The notes under the pieces were generated by a model. It saw nothing but the letters and a program-made list of their open reading frames with translations, made no database searches and was not told the origin of the DNA. From Streptomyces formicae (GTDB lineage Bacteria; Actinomycetota; Actinomycetes; Streptomycetales; Streptomycetaceae), in the NCBI RefSeq assembly GCF_002556545.1, contig NZ_CP022685.1, positions 124,001-188,000 on the forward strand: a stretch of 64,000 nucleotides of DNA. The letters are read 5' to 3'. Positions 8,242 through 15,646 of the stretch are shown in pieces. The translations under genes and the position numbers were made by a program. Numbering within the stretch: position 1 is the first letter of the stretch; every line of letters starts with the position of its first letter.

Positions 8242-9198
8242 CTAGGCGCGGAACACCTGGCGAAGGAGTTCGCCGAACTCGTCGGGGTGGGTGGTCAGGC
8301 CGGTGTGCCCGCCGGGGAAGTGACGGAGTTCCGTGCCGCATCGCTCGGCCAGGAAGGCCGCCGGGCGGTAGGGCAGTTCACCGTGGGAGTCCTGTCCACC
8401 GGCGAACACGACGCGGTCCGCGAGTTCTTGCAGGCGGGCGACGTCCGGGGCGTAGGCCATGAAGCTGGGGATCACGCGTCCGAAGAAGTACGGCAGGTTC
8501 GCCATCGTCCGCTCGGCCCGTGCCGCCGCCTGGGGCGGAAGCGTCAACTCGGGCTTCGGCGCGGCGGGTGCGCCCTTTCCGGCGTCGTCGTTCCCGGCAT
8601 CCCCCTTCCTCTTCGCCCCCTCGGCGAACACGGACACCGCGGGCATGAGCCCTTGCGTGCGGAACGTCTCCTGCACGCGCGCGAGGAGCGCGCGGTGTTC
8701 GGCGGCGTCCGGCAGGACCTCCACCACGGGCGGCTCATGCGCCACGAGACGCTCGACGCGTTCGGGGTGCGTGGTGAGCAGGTGCAGGGCCGCGATCGCG
8801 CCCGAGCTCATACCGAACACCCTGGCGGGTTCGCCGGGCGAGAGCAGTTCCAGGAGCCGGAAGGCGTCGTCGGCGTGTTCGGCCACCCGCTGCGCGGCCT
8901 CGGGGTCGTCGAGCGCGCTCCGGGAAATGCCACGCGGGTCGTAGGTGGCGACGGTGTACTCGGCGGCCAGACCGTCGGCGAGGTCGTCGAAGGCGGCCGC
9001 GCCGCCCGCCCCACCGGGTATCAGCAGCAGGAGCGGCCCTTCGCCGCGCACTTCGTAGTGCAGGGTCGCGCCCGGCACGCGGAGGGTGCCGGTGGTCGGG
9101 GCGGCCGAGGCCGTACCAGTCGGGGGCGTGGTCGGCGTGGTCGGCGTGGTCGGCGTGGTCGGCGTGGTCGGCGTGGTCGGCGTGGTCGGCGTGGTCAT
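8242..9198 (-). CDS. Alpha/beta-fold hydrolase with a Thr-Thr-Pro repeat N-terminus
   Basis: A 318-residue alpha/beta hydrolase. The oxyanion-hole loop is LLIPGGAGG (about residue 60), the nucleophile elbow is GMSSGAIAALHL (about residue 128), and the C-terminal histidine is in FPGGHTGL (about residue 302). The first 25 residues are Met followed by eight exact Thr-Thr-Pro units, encoded by a 9-bp tandem repeat. The repeat looks like a slippage product added in front of the fold, which begins near residue 40 (LRVPGATLHYEVRGEG). It overlaps the upstream TetR gene by 4 bp (ATGA), so both are one transcription unit. The substrate is unknown. A link to the neighbouring lanthipeptide is not supported. 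Confidence 0.88.
   Translation of the reverse strand: MTTPTTPTTPTTPTTPTTPTTPTTPPTGTASAAPTTGTLRVPGATLHYEVRGEGPLLLLIPGGAGGAAAFDDLADGLAAEYTVATYDPRGISRSALDDPEAAQRVAEHADDAFRLLELLSPGEPARVFGMSSGAIAALHLLTTHPERVERLVAHEPPVVEVLPDAAEHRALLARVQETFRTQGLMPAVSVFAEGAKRKGDAGNDDAGKGAPAAPKPELTLPPQAAARAERTMANLPYFFGRVIPSFMAYAPDVARLQELADRVVFAGGQDSHGELPYRPAAFLAERCGTELRHFPGGHTGLTTHPDEFGELLRQVFRA
9124..9195 (-). repeat. 9-bp tandem repeat (8 units) coding for (TTP)8
   Basis: Eight in-frame 9-bp units (ACCACGCCG on the coding strand) follow the start codon of the hydrolase. Each unit keeps the frame, so copy-number change would vary the length of the N-terminal tail without disrupting the gene. Confidence 0.85.
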
Positions 9199-9788
9199 GC
9201 GGATTCTCCGTCTCCGAGCGGGGGCCAGTGCTCCAGAAGGGCGTGCAGGGCGTCGAGGGCGCGGACCCAGGACTGCTGCGGCGCGCGCTGGTGCGCGAAG
9301 CCGCCCATGGCTTCCAGGGCGACGAACCCGTGGAAAGTGCTGCGCAGCAGCCGTACCGCGTCGGTCAGGTCGGGCTCGGCGAGGCCGTAGCCGCGCAGCA
9401 TGCCGTAGGTCAGCTCGACCGCGCGGCGCGGCCCCGGCGCGTGCGCGGCCAGTTCGGGGTCGATGTCGATCGGGGTCTGCGTCGCCGTGTAGCGGCCCGG
9501 GTGCTCGTGGGCGTACTCCCGCCAGGCGGTGGCGAACGCGACCAGCGCGTCCTTGCCCGCGAGGCCGACCGTCGCCTCGGCAATGCGGATGGTCTTCTCG
9601 TCCGCCGCGAGGAGCGCGATCCGTCCTCGCAGGTCCACCAGGTTCCGTACGTGCGTGTAGAGACTCGCGTCCTTCACGCCGAGCCGCCGCGCCACCCGCG
9701 ACATCGTCACCTGCTCGAACCCGACCTCGTCCGCGAGCTCGGCGCCCGCGACCGTCACTCGCTCCGCCGTCAGCCCGGCCCGCACCAT
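9195..9788 (-). CDS. TetR family transcriptional regulator (WHG/TetR_C_33-like)
   Basis: A 197-residue TetR protein. The DNA-binding helices are at about residues 8-50 (ADEVGFEQVTMSRVARRLGV, KDASLYTHVRNLVDLRGRI). The C-terminal region is of the WHG/TetR_C_33 kind (YAHEHPGRYTATQ, LLRSTFHGFVALEAMGGF). ATG at 9788 is preferred, with AGGGAG 5 bp upstream. A TTG at 9803 is a poorer alternative. Translation is coupled to the alpha/beta hydrolase by a 4-bp overlap. Four copies of the palindromic CCTAGG within 46 bp upstream are the likely operator. Confidence 0.9.
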   Translation of the reverse strand: MVRAGLTAERVTVAGAELADEVGFEQVTMSRVARRLGVKDASLYTHVRNLVDLRGRIALLAADEKTIRIAEATVGLAGKDALVAFATAWREYAHEHPGRYTATQTPIDIDPELAAHAPGPRRAVELTYGMLRGYGLAEPDLTDAVRLLRSTFHGFVALEAMGGFAHQRAPQQSWVRALDALHALLEHWPPLGDGESA

Positions 9789-9811
9789 GTGCACTCCCTG
9801 CAAGCTTGCCC

Positions 9812-9859
9812 TCCTAGGCGTTTCCTAGGACCCCTAGGATGCACTTTGAGGTCCTAGGA
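9812..9859. promoter_or_regulatory. Cluster of CCTAGG palindromes, likely TetR operator
   Basis: CCTAGG occurs at 9813-9818, 9824-9829, 9833-9838 and 9853-9858, directly upstream of the TetR start at 9788. The first two form TCCTAGG-N5-CCTAGGA (9812-9830). CTAG-containing hexamers are rare in high-GC streptomycete DNA, so four in 46 bp is very unlikely by chance. Autoregulation by the adjacent TetR protein is inferred. Confidence 0.65.
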
Positions 9860-10045
9860 ACGCAACAGAGAAGGGATCTCCGCAGAGCGCTACCGCGCTG
9901 GTTGACGCGGCAGCCGGGCCCTCAGCCCGTACAGGACACCGGGACGCGGGCCTGATCTTTGTGGCTTCAGCCAGTACGTCCCCTCGTCGAGGGGCGGGAA
10001 GACTGCGCGCCAGGACACGGCCACGCACCAGGGGAGAACAGCACG

Positions 10046-10786
10046 ATGAGCGCGCAGCAGTACGACGAGATCGGTGAGGCGTACGAGGGGTTCAAGGCTC
10101 TGCCGCTGGAGCAGTACTCGGTGGTGCCCGGGTTCCTGGCGCTGGTCGGCGACGTGCGTGGCAAGTCGGTCCTCGATCTGGCCTGTGGCACCGGTTTCTA
10201 CAGCAGGGAGTTCAAGCGGCGCGGCGCCACGGAGCTGCTCGGGATCGACATCTCCGGCGAAATGGTCGCCGTGGCACAGGCGTTGGAGGAGCGCGACCCG
10301 CTGGGCGTGCGCTACGAGGTGGGCGACGCGTCCGAACTCCGCGCGTTCGACGAGCGGTTCGACGTCGGCCTGGCGGTGCAGCTGCTCAACTACGCCGAGG
10401 ACATCGCCACCACGGAGCGGATGTGCCGCAACGTGCACCGCAGCCTCAAGCCCGGCGGCGAGTTCTTCCTGCTCAACCAGTCACCCGACTTCGATTTCGA
10501 CGGGCCGACGCCGGAGAAGTACGGGTTCCGCAGCGTGCTCACCGGCGAGCAGGTCGAGACCGGGCCGAAGGTGCGGACCACCGCCCTGCTCGACCCGCCC
10601 GTCTCGTTCGTCGCCAACCTCCCGCGCCGCGAGGTCTACGAGACGTGCCTGCGGGCCGCCGGGTTCAGCGAGTTGACCTGGGTCCCCCTGACGGTGTCGG
10701 AGGCCGGGGTGCGCGAGTTCGGCGCGGATCACTGGGCGGACTACCACGCCAATCCCCCGCTGGAGATGCTGCGTTGCCGTGTCTGA
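10046..10786 (+). CDS. Class I SAM-dependent methyltransferase
   Basis: A 246-residue methyltransferase. The ATG at 10046 has AGGGGAG 9 bp upstream; an open frame extending left to 9959 has no such site. SAM motif I is SVLDLACGTGFYS (about residues 40-52). The acidic end of strand 2 is LLGIDISGEM, motif II is in RYEVGDASEL, and motif post-I includes the FDVGLAVQLLNYA stretch. It resembles the small-molecule branch of the family (ubiE/BioC-like). It stands alone, about 260 bp from the divergent TetR gene and 28 bp from the convergent sigma factor gene. The substrate cannot be deduced. Confidence 0.9.
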   Translation: MSAQQYDEIGEAYEGFKALPLEQYSVVPGFLALVGDVRGKSVLDLACGTGFYSREFKRRGATELLGIDISGEMVAVAQALEERDPLGVRYEVGDASELRAFDERFDVGLAVQLLNYAEDIATTERMCRNVHRSLKPGGEFFLLNQSPDFDFDGPTPEKYGFRSVLTGEQVETGPKVRTTALLDPPVSFVANLPRREVYETCLRAAGFSELTWVPLTVSEAGVREFGADHWADYHANPPLEMLRCRV

Positions 10787-10814
10787 TCACCGCCGGGCTG
10801 GGCGTCCCGGCCCG

Positions 10815-11987
10815 TCACTGGCGGCGGGCGTTGAGCCGGGCCGCCTGGCGTGTCAGGTGGTCGCGCTCGGCGAGGTTGGCTGCCTTCCCGGCCGCATCGG
10901 CGTACAGCCGCGCCGCCGTCCCCAGGTCTCCGTCGCGCTCGTGGAGGTAGGCCGCCACCGCCGTGTGACGGGGCAGCGTGTCGTCCAGCTCCGCGAGCTC
11001 CGCCAGACCCGCGCGCGCTCCGTCGGCCTCGCCCACGGCCACCGCGCGGTTGAGACGGACGACCGGGCTGCCGGTCAGACGTACGAGCTCGTCGTACCAC
11101 TCCACGATCTGCACCCAGTCGGTCTCCTCGGCCCTCTGCGCGTCGGCGTGCAGGGCGGCGATGGCGGCCTGGGCCTGGAACTCCCCCAGCCGGTCGCGGG
11201 CGAGGGCCGTCTGCAGGATGCCGATGCCCTCGGTGATCAGTTCGGTGTCCCAGCGGCCCCGGTCCTGCTCGGCGAGCGGCACCAGGGCACTGTCGGGCCC
11301 TGTCCTGGCCGCGCGCCGGGCGTGGTGCAGCAGCATGAGGGCGAGCAGCCCCACCACCTCCGGGTGGTCGATGACGGCCGCGAGCTGGCGGGTGAGGCGG
11401 ATGGCCTCGGCGGTCAGGTCGACATCGGCGTCGGTCGAGTACCCCTCGTTGAAGACCAGGTAGAGGACGCGCAGCACGGTGGCGACGTCGCCGTGCCGGT
11501 CGAGGCGCACGCCGGACACGGTGCGTTTGGCGCGGCTGATGCGCTGCGCCATGGTCGCCTCGGGGACCAGGTAGGCGCGGGCGATCTGGCGGGTGGTCAG
11601 CCCGCCGACGGCGCGCAGGGTGAGCGCCACGGCGGACGACGGGGTCAGGGACGGGTGGGCGCACAGGAAGTACAGCTGGAGGGTGTCGTCCACCGCGGGT
11701 GCGGGGCCCGGGGCCGGTTCCTCCTCGATGAGGTCCTCCCGCCGACGGCGGGCGGTGTCCGCCCGCCGCGCGTCCAGGAAGCGGCGCCACGCCACCGTGA
11801 CCAGCCAGCCCTTCGGGTCGCGCGGCGGGTCGGCGGGCCAGACGCGCACCGCCTCCACCAGCGCGTCCTGCACCGCGTCCTCGGCCGCCGCGAAGTCGGC
11901 TCCGCGGCGGACGAGGACGGCGAGCACGCTCGGGGTGAGGCTCCGGAGCAGGGTCTCGTTCATCGAGGAGGTCACCGAGGAGGTCAC
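10815..11987 (-). CDS. ECF42-type RNA polymerase sigma factor (DUF6596, TPR-like extension)
   Basis: About 390 residues. Sigma-2 is at residues 15-80 (FAAAEDAVQDALVEAVRVWP, PKGWLVTVAWRRFLDARR). Sigma-4 is at about 120-170 (LTLRAVGGLTTRQIARAYLV, EATMAQRISRAKRTV). A C-terminal helical extension of roughly 200 residues (ALLALMLLHHARRAAR, WDTELITEGI, IAALHADA) is the hallmark of ECF42. ECF42 factors lack an anti-sigma and are encoded next to DGPF/YCII proteins, as here. GTG at 11987 overlaps the YCII stop (GTGA), indicating coupling. ATG at 11963 is an alternative start. A 12-bp tandem duplication lies between them. Confidence 0.92.
   Translation of the reverse strand: MTSSVTSSMNETLLRSLTPSVLAVLVRRGADFAAAEDAVQDALVEAVRVWPADPPRDPKGWLVTVAWRRFLDARRADTARRRREDLIEEEPAPGPAPAVDDTLQLYFLCAHPSLTPSSAVALTLRAVGGLTTRQIARAYLVPEATMAQRISRAKRTVSGVRLDRHGDVATVLRVLYLVFNEGYSTDADVDLTAEAIRLTRQLAAVIDHPEVVGLLALMLLHHARRAARTGPDSALVPLAEQDRGRWDTELITEGIGILQTALARDRLGEFQAQAAIAALHADAQRAEETDWVQIVEWYDELVRLTGSPVVRLNRAVAVGEADGARAGLAELAELDDTLPRHTAVAAYLHERDGDLGTAARLYADAAGKAANLAERDHLTRQAARLNARRQ
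11964..11987 (-). repeat. 12-bp tandem duplication at the sigma-factor start
   Basis: CGAGGAGGTCAC occurs twice in tandem (11964-11975 and 11976-11987, plus-strand reading), each copy carrying a possible GTG start on the minus strand. It adds four codons per copy between the coupled GTG and the first ATG. Confidence 0.75.
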
Positions 11988-12391
11988 TCGGTGATGGTGG
12001 GCTTCGCGCCCATGAACGGGCGTACTTCCAGCCACTCGTGGATCGGCTTGCCGCCCGCGCCGGGCGCGGCCGACAGCTCCCCGGCGAGCTCGACGGCCCG
12101 CTCCTGGCTGTCGACGTCGATGATCATCCAGCCCGCGATGAGGTCCTTCGTCTCGGCGAAGGGGCCGTCGGTGACCGGCGGGCGGCCTTCGCCGTCGTAG
12201 CGGACGAAGGATCCCCCGGGGGCGAGCGCCTGGCTGTCGACGAACTCGCCAGTCTCCTTGAGCCGGTCCGCGAAGTCGTTCATGTACCGCATGTGGTCCG
12301 AGACCTCCTCGGGCGTCCACTGGTCCATGGGGACGTCGTTGACCGATGCCGGGGCGCCTCGGTAGTGCTTGAGCAGCAGGTACTTGGCCAT
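11984..12391 (-). CDS. YCII/DGPF domain protein, ECF42 partner
   Basis: A 135-residue protein of the DGPF (YCII-related) family. The diagnostic stretch DGPFAETKDLIAGWMIIDV is at about residues 75-93, and the family start MAKYLLLKHY is present. ATG at 12391 follows AAGGAGA by 5 bp. It overlaps the start of the ECF42 sigma gene by 4 bp. DGPF proteins are the standard genetic partners of ECF42 factors and are thought to be their targets or sensors. Their biochemical role is not established. The fold is a ferredoxin-like dimer related to muconolactone isomerase. Confidence 0.92.
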   Translation of the reverse strand: MAKYLLLKHYRGAPASVNDVPMDQWTPEEVSDHMRYMNDFADRLKETGEFVDSQALAPGGSFVRYDGEGRPPVTDGPFAETKDLIAGWMIIDVDSQERAVELAGELSAAPGAGGKPIHEWLEVRPFMGAKPTITE

Positions 12392-12500
12392 GGTGGCTCT
12401 CCTTGGTGCTGGTGCGGCCCATTGTGGTCGCGTTCGTACCGGGGACGGAGCCGATCACGGGTTCTCGACATCGGCGACCGGATTTTTCTGCCGACTTTCG

Positions 12501-12572
12501 CTACCCCTTGCGTGACTTCATGTACCAGGCGGCGGCGATGCCGATGAGGACGAGGATGATGAGGATCTTCAT
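12501..12572 (-). CDS. 23-residue single-pass membrane peptide
   Basis: A very short gene: ATG at 12572, preceded by a near-perfect ribosome-binding site (GGGGAGGT, 7 bp spacing), and TAG at 12501-12503. The product has MKILIILVLIGIAAAW, a hydrophobic segment of about 14 residues, then a basic tail YMKSRKG. That is the topology of a small inner-membrane protein with a cytoplasmic C-terminus by the positive-inside rule. It sits alone between the YCII gene and the phosphatase gene on the same strand. Start site, codon use and composition favour a real gene; no family is recognised. Confidence 0.55.
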   Translation of the reverse strand: MKILIILVLIGIAAAWYMKSRKG

Positions 12573-12587
12573 GGTCTTCACCTCCCC

Positions 12588-12641
12588 CCGATCGTGAGGG
12601 ACATGCCGATCGTGAGGGACGTGCCGATCGCGCGGGACATG
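12588..12641. repeat. Three tandem 18-bp repeats
   Basis: CCGATCGTGAGGGACATG (12588-12605), the same with one change (12606-12623), and a third copy with two changes from the first (12624-12641). They lie directly upstream of the small membrane peptide gene and just beyond the end of the phosphatase gene, so they could be a binding-site array or a slippage product. Confidence 0.7.
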
Positions 12642-12655
12642 GCTGGGCCGACGGG

Positions 12656-13834
12656 TCAGCGGCCCGGCGGCTGCCACTCGATCATGAGGATGGTCGCGTC
12701 GTCCCTGAGCGACTGGGACTGCGTGTCCAGGACCGAGTGGATGAGCCTGCGCAGGGTCTCGGGCGCCACTTCCCCGGCGGTCGAGGCACGGATCACCGAG
12801 TCGGCGAACCGTTCGAGGCCGAATTCCGTGCCGTCGGCTAGCCGCGCCTCGGTCAGTCCGTCGGTGTAGAGGAGCACGCGGTCGCCGGGTTCCAGCGCCG
12901 TCTCGTGCACTTGGCGCTCCGCGCTGCGGAACGACGCGGAGAAGCCCATGGGCGAGTCGGGTTCACGTTCCAGGGCCCCCTCGACGAGCCGGTTGCCGCG
13001 GATCAGCAGGGGTGCCGGGTGTCCGCAGTTGCTCCAGCGCAGGGCCCCGCTCGCGAGGTCGAGCCGGAGCAGGACGCCCGTGCAGAACTGGTCGGGCAGC
13101 CATTGGCCGAGCGCCGCGTCCACGGCCTCCATGAGCTCCGGCAGGTCCGACCCGGTGCGTCGGCCGTTGCGGCAGGCGGCGAGAGCCACCGCCGTGGTGA
13201 GCCCGGAGAGCAGGTTGTGGCCCATGGCGTCGACGATCGTGGCGTGCAGGGCCGTCCGGGTGAGGCAGTGATCGAAGGCATCACCCCCGATCTCGTACGC
13301 GGGTTCGAGCACTGCGGTCGAGATCACGTGGTGGTTGCCGATGGTGCGCGGCGGCAGGAAGGCGCGGAGCATCTCGGCGGGGAGCCGCATGGGTTCGGCG
13401 CGGGTGCACTGGACGACGTTGTCCTTGTAGGCGCGCTTCGAGGTGATCATCATCGCGGCCAGCGCTGCCAGGGCCCGGCCGCGCCGCAGCAGGGCGGCGT
13501 CCAGGTACGGCGCGTGGACGGCGAGCACGCCCAGCCGCTCGGCCCCGTCCAGAAGGGGCAGCCAGGCGGTCATGCCACCGGTCGCGGACTCCCCCGCGCG
13601 CAGGGACAACGTGCGGTAGGCCCAGCCCGCGGCCGAGCCGTCCACCGCGACGGCCGCCGCCGATTCGTCCAGGGGGACCAGGAGGCGCTGCTGGAGGTCG
13701 ACGAGGTAGACCGTCGCCTCGGGCACGCCCAGGGCGCTCGCGCAGCGGGCCACCGCGGTGGAGAGGTCCAGTACGGCGTTGTCGCGGTCCGCGAGGAAAT
13801 CCACGAGTCCGCTCGGCGGGTCCGATGTCGACAC
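12656..13834 (-). CDS. PP2C-type (SpoIIE/RsbU-like) phosphatase with N-terminal GAF-like domain
   Basis: 392 residues from GTG 13834, with GGAGGGA 6 bp upstream. Residues 1 to about 150 look like a GAF-type sensor domain (ATVYLVDLQQRLLVPL, AWLPLLDGAERLGVLAVHA). The rest is the SpoIIE/PPM phosphatase. Metal-binding acidic motifs are visible in YEIGGDAFDH (about residue 195), IVDAMGHNLLSG, DRVLLYTDGLTEA and LRDDATILMIEW. Such proteins dephosphorylate anti-sigma-factor antagonists in partner-switching pathways of streptomycetes. No antagonist or anti-sigma gene is adjacent. An open frame extending to 14056 lacks a start signal. Confidence 0.9.
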   Translation of the reverse strand: MSTSDPPSGLVDFLADRDNAVLDLSTAVARCASALGVPEATVYLVDLQQRLLVPLDESAAAVAVDGSAAGWAYRTLSLRAGESATGGMTAWLPLLDGAERLGVLAVHAPYLDAALLRRGRALAALAAMMITSKRAYKDNVVQCTRAEPMRLPAEMLRAFLPPRTIGNHHVISTAVLEPAYEIGGDAFDHCLTRTALHATIVDAMGHNLLSGLTTAVALAACRNGRRTGSDLPELMEAVDAALGQWLPDQFCTGVLLRLDLASGALRWSNCGHPAPLLIRGNRLVEGALEREPDSPMGFSASFRSAERQVHETALEPGDRVLLYTDGLTEARLADGTEFGLERFADSVIRASTAGEVAPETLRRLIHSVLDTQSQSLRDDATILMIEWQPPGR

Positions 13835-14012
13835 GTCGTCTCCCTCCACCTGCGGCAGCAGGAGCAGTCTCACACCCCCGTGCCCGATCCGCCCGTGCCC
13901 GTGTCGCAGATCCCGCGCGACTGGTCCACGGTGATCAGTACGAGTTGTCCCGCCGCGTGCGGGTACCTGCACCCCAGCCCCGGACGGACCGGCGCGGCAG
14001 AGAGGAGCCATC

Positions 14013-14327
14013 GTGAGTGAACAGGTACCGGCGTCCCCCGGCGCGGACGGCAGCACGCCCGTACCCAGGGACCTGCCCGATCAGCAGGCGGACGGCGGAC
14101 AGGACCCCTGGGAGCTGGCCGAGGACGGCAAGGACGCCAAGAGCGGCAGGACCGGCGCGGCCGAGGACGGCGATGGCGGGGCCGCGGACGACGTGCCCGA
14201 CACCGACGAGGCAGGCACCGGTCGGCGCGGTGAATCCGGAGGCGACCAGGGCGGACGGGACGCGGAGGACGGGCACGATGCGAGCGCCCCGACCGACAAC
14301 CCGGAGCCCGAGGAGCCTTCCGGATGA
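14013..14327 (+). CDS. Acidic, low-complexity protein of unknown function
   Basis: A 104-residue protein from GTG 14013 with AGAGAGGAG upstream. It is made almost wholly of Gly, Asp, Glu, Ala, Pro and Ser with hardly any hydrophobic core, so it should be intrinsically disordered. It begins 178 bp beyond the divergent phosphatase start and is followed 46 bp later by another small unknown gene on the same strand, likely its operon partner. No family is recognised; a stress-related or hydrophilin-like role is only a possibility. Confidence 0.55.
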   Translation: MSEQVPASPGADGSTPVPRDLPDQQADGGQDPWELAEDGKDAKSGRTGAAEDGDGGAADDVPDTDEAGTGRRGESGGDQGGRDAEDGHDASAPTDNPEPEEPSG

Positions 14328-14373
14328 GGCGAAGCGGGACGACACGAGACAACGCGAGGGAAAGGGAACGGCC

Positions 14374-14745
14374 GTGAGTGGTACGGGAGATGCCCCGGCG
14401 CAGGTGTCGGTGGAACTGAGCGGTGGCGCGGACGACGCCGGGAGCGTGTTCGCCCTGCTGGGGGCGGCTTTCGCCTCGGACCGGGCCGATGGTCCCGCGC
14501 CGCGGGCGGCGGAGTCCGGTGGACCGACCGTGTGGAGCGGCGTCTTCGACACCGCGCGTCCCGCGGGCGGCGGGCCGAGCGGGTCACCGTCCCTGAGCGG
14601 CCCGGTGACCGCCAGCGTGCAAGGCGGCTACGTGGCGGTCGACCGGGTCGTCACGGTGCTCTCGGCGGCGTTCACCGTCACCGAGGAGGGCTCCGCTTCG
14701 GGCGACCAGGAGAAGGACGTGAACCTGCGGCTGGAAGGCGCGTGA
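14374..14745 (+). CDS. Small protein of unknown function
   Basis: 123 residues from GTG 14374, with GAGGGAAAGGGA upstream. It has two similar-looking alternating hydrophobic segments (VSVELSGGADDAGSVFALLG near the start and YVAVDRVVTVLSAAFTVTEE near residue 90) separated by a Pro/Gly/Ser-rich middle. This suggests a small beta/alpha fold with a flexible insert. It ends in a charged tail. It probably shares a transcript with the acidic protein upstream. I do not recognise a family. Confidence 0.55.
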   Translation: MSGTGDAPAQVSVELSGGADDAGSVFALLGAAFASDRADGPAPRAAESGGPTVWSGVFDTARPAGGGPSGSPSLSGPVTASVQGGYVAVDRVVTVLSAAFTVTEEGSASGDQEKDVNLRLEGA

Positions 14746-14758
14746 CGCTGCCCCGGGG

Positions 14759-14794
14759 GCCCGGCCGGGGCGTCCCGCCCGGCCGGGGCGTCCC
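14759..14794. repeat. Two exact 18-bp tandem repeats between convergent genes
   Basis: GCCCGGCCGGGGCGTCCC occurs at 14759-14776 and again at 14777-14794, followed by GCCGGGC, which can pair with GCCCGGC in either copy. Lying between the 3' ends of convergent genes, the block probably works as a terminator. Confidence 0.6.
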
Positions 14795-14819
14795 AGCCGG
14801 GCCGCCTGGAGCGGGCTTC

Positions 14820-15365
14820 TCACCCCCGTTGCCCACCCGGAATGCGCTCCAGCAGACCGCGCAGGTCGTCGGCGTGCTCCTCCTCCTGTGCGAGGAGTTC
14901 CTCGAAGACGCGGCGCGTGGTGGGGTCGCCGTCCCCCAGCCACTTGGCGATCTCGGTGTAGGCGGCCACGGCGACGCGCTCGGCCACCAGGTCCTCCTTG
15001 ATCATCTCGATCAGGTCGGTGCTGGCGTCGTACTCCGCGTGGGCCCGTGACGTGAGGGTGTCGGGGTTGAAGTCGGGCTCGCCGCCCAGCTGCACGATCC
15101 GCTGCGCCAGCTTGTCGGCGTGCTCCTGCTCCTCCTGCGCGTGTTCCAGGAACTCCGCGGCCACCGGCTCGGAGTAGAGCCCGGAGGCGGTGTAGTAGTG
15201 CCGCTTGTAGCGCAGCGTGCAGACGATCTCCGTGGCAAGGGCCTCGTTGAGTACGCCGAGAACGCGCTCCAGGTCCGCCCCGTAGGCGTCCGTCACCGGA
15301 CCCTTCTCGATCTGCTGGCGGGCCCGCTCGCGGATGGTCTTGATGTCGGTCAGGAACTCGGCCAT
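14820..15365 (-). CDS. Ferritin-like (bacterioferritin/Dps-type) protein
   Basis: A 181-residue four-helix-bundle protein; ATG 15365 has AAGGAGG upstream. Predicted di-iron ligands follow the ferritin-like pattern: Glu in LNEALATEIVCTLRY, ExxH in FLEHAQEEQEHADKL, Glu in LVAERVAVAAYTEI and ExxH in LLAQEEEHADDL. The protein would store or detoxify iron or peroxide in the cytoplasm. The heme-binding Met of true bacterioferritin is not clearly placed, so ferritin-like is the safer name. It is divergent from the permease gene 278 bp away and converges with the small unknown gene. Confidence 0.85.
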   Translation of the reverse strand: MAEFLTDIKTIRERARQQIEKGPVTDAYGADLERVLGVLNEALATEIVCTLRYKRHYYTASGLYSEPVAAEFLEHAQEEQEHADKLAQRIVQLGGEPDFNPDTLTSRAHAEYDASTDLIEMIKEDLVAERVAVAAYTEIAKWLGDGDPTTRRVFEELLAQEEEHADDLRGLLERIPGGQRG

Positions 15366-15585
15366 GACAACTGATCCCTCCTTGGTGAACGACGTGCGGT
15401 GGCGGACCGTCCTGCGGGCCGCCACCGTGGACCGTACCCATTTCTCCGCATTTATCCCGAAGGCGCCTCACAAGGCGTTTCATCCCGCGTGCCACCCCAC
15501 GCGCCGGGTGCACATCGCGTAACCACCGACCGACCCGCCCAAACAGGGTCATGGCGTGTTCTCGCTGTCACCCGCGGTAGTCACG

Positions 15586-15646
15586 GTGTTCGGATATCGG
15601 ACACCGCTCTCACCATGCGGGCAAGAAATCCAGACTTGCCCGCATG
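15586..15646 (+). promoter_or_regulatory. Perfect inverted repeat overlapping the permease start codon
   Basis: CATGCGGGCAAG (15614-15625) and CTTGCCCGCATG (15635-15646) are exact reverse complements around a 9-nt loop. The permease ATG is the last three bases of the right arm, and there is no purine-rich ribosome-binding site upstream of it. Thirty bases earlier is an imperfect operator-like palindrome, GTGTTCGGATATCGGACAC (15586-15604). The main repeat could be an operator at the start of a nearly leaderless transcript or an RNA hairpin hiding the start codon. Confidence 0.65.

Noticed and set aside
9124..9195. CRISPR-like repeat array
   Set aside because: Units are 9 bp, have no spacers and are in frame within a coding sequence.
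8242..9198. Alpha/beta hydrolase as a lanthipeptide leader peptidase
   Set aside because: It is a generic esterase-type fold coupled to its own TetR regulator, convergent with lanA; nothing links it to precursor processing.
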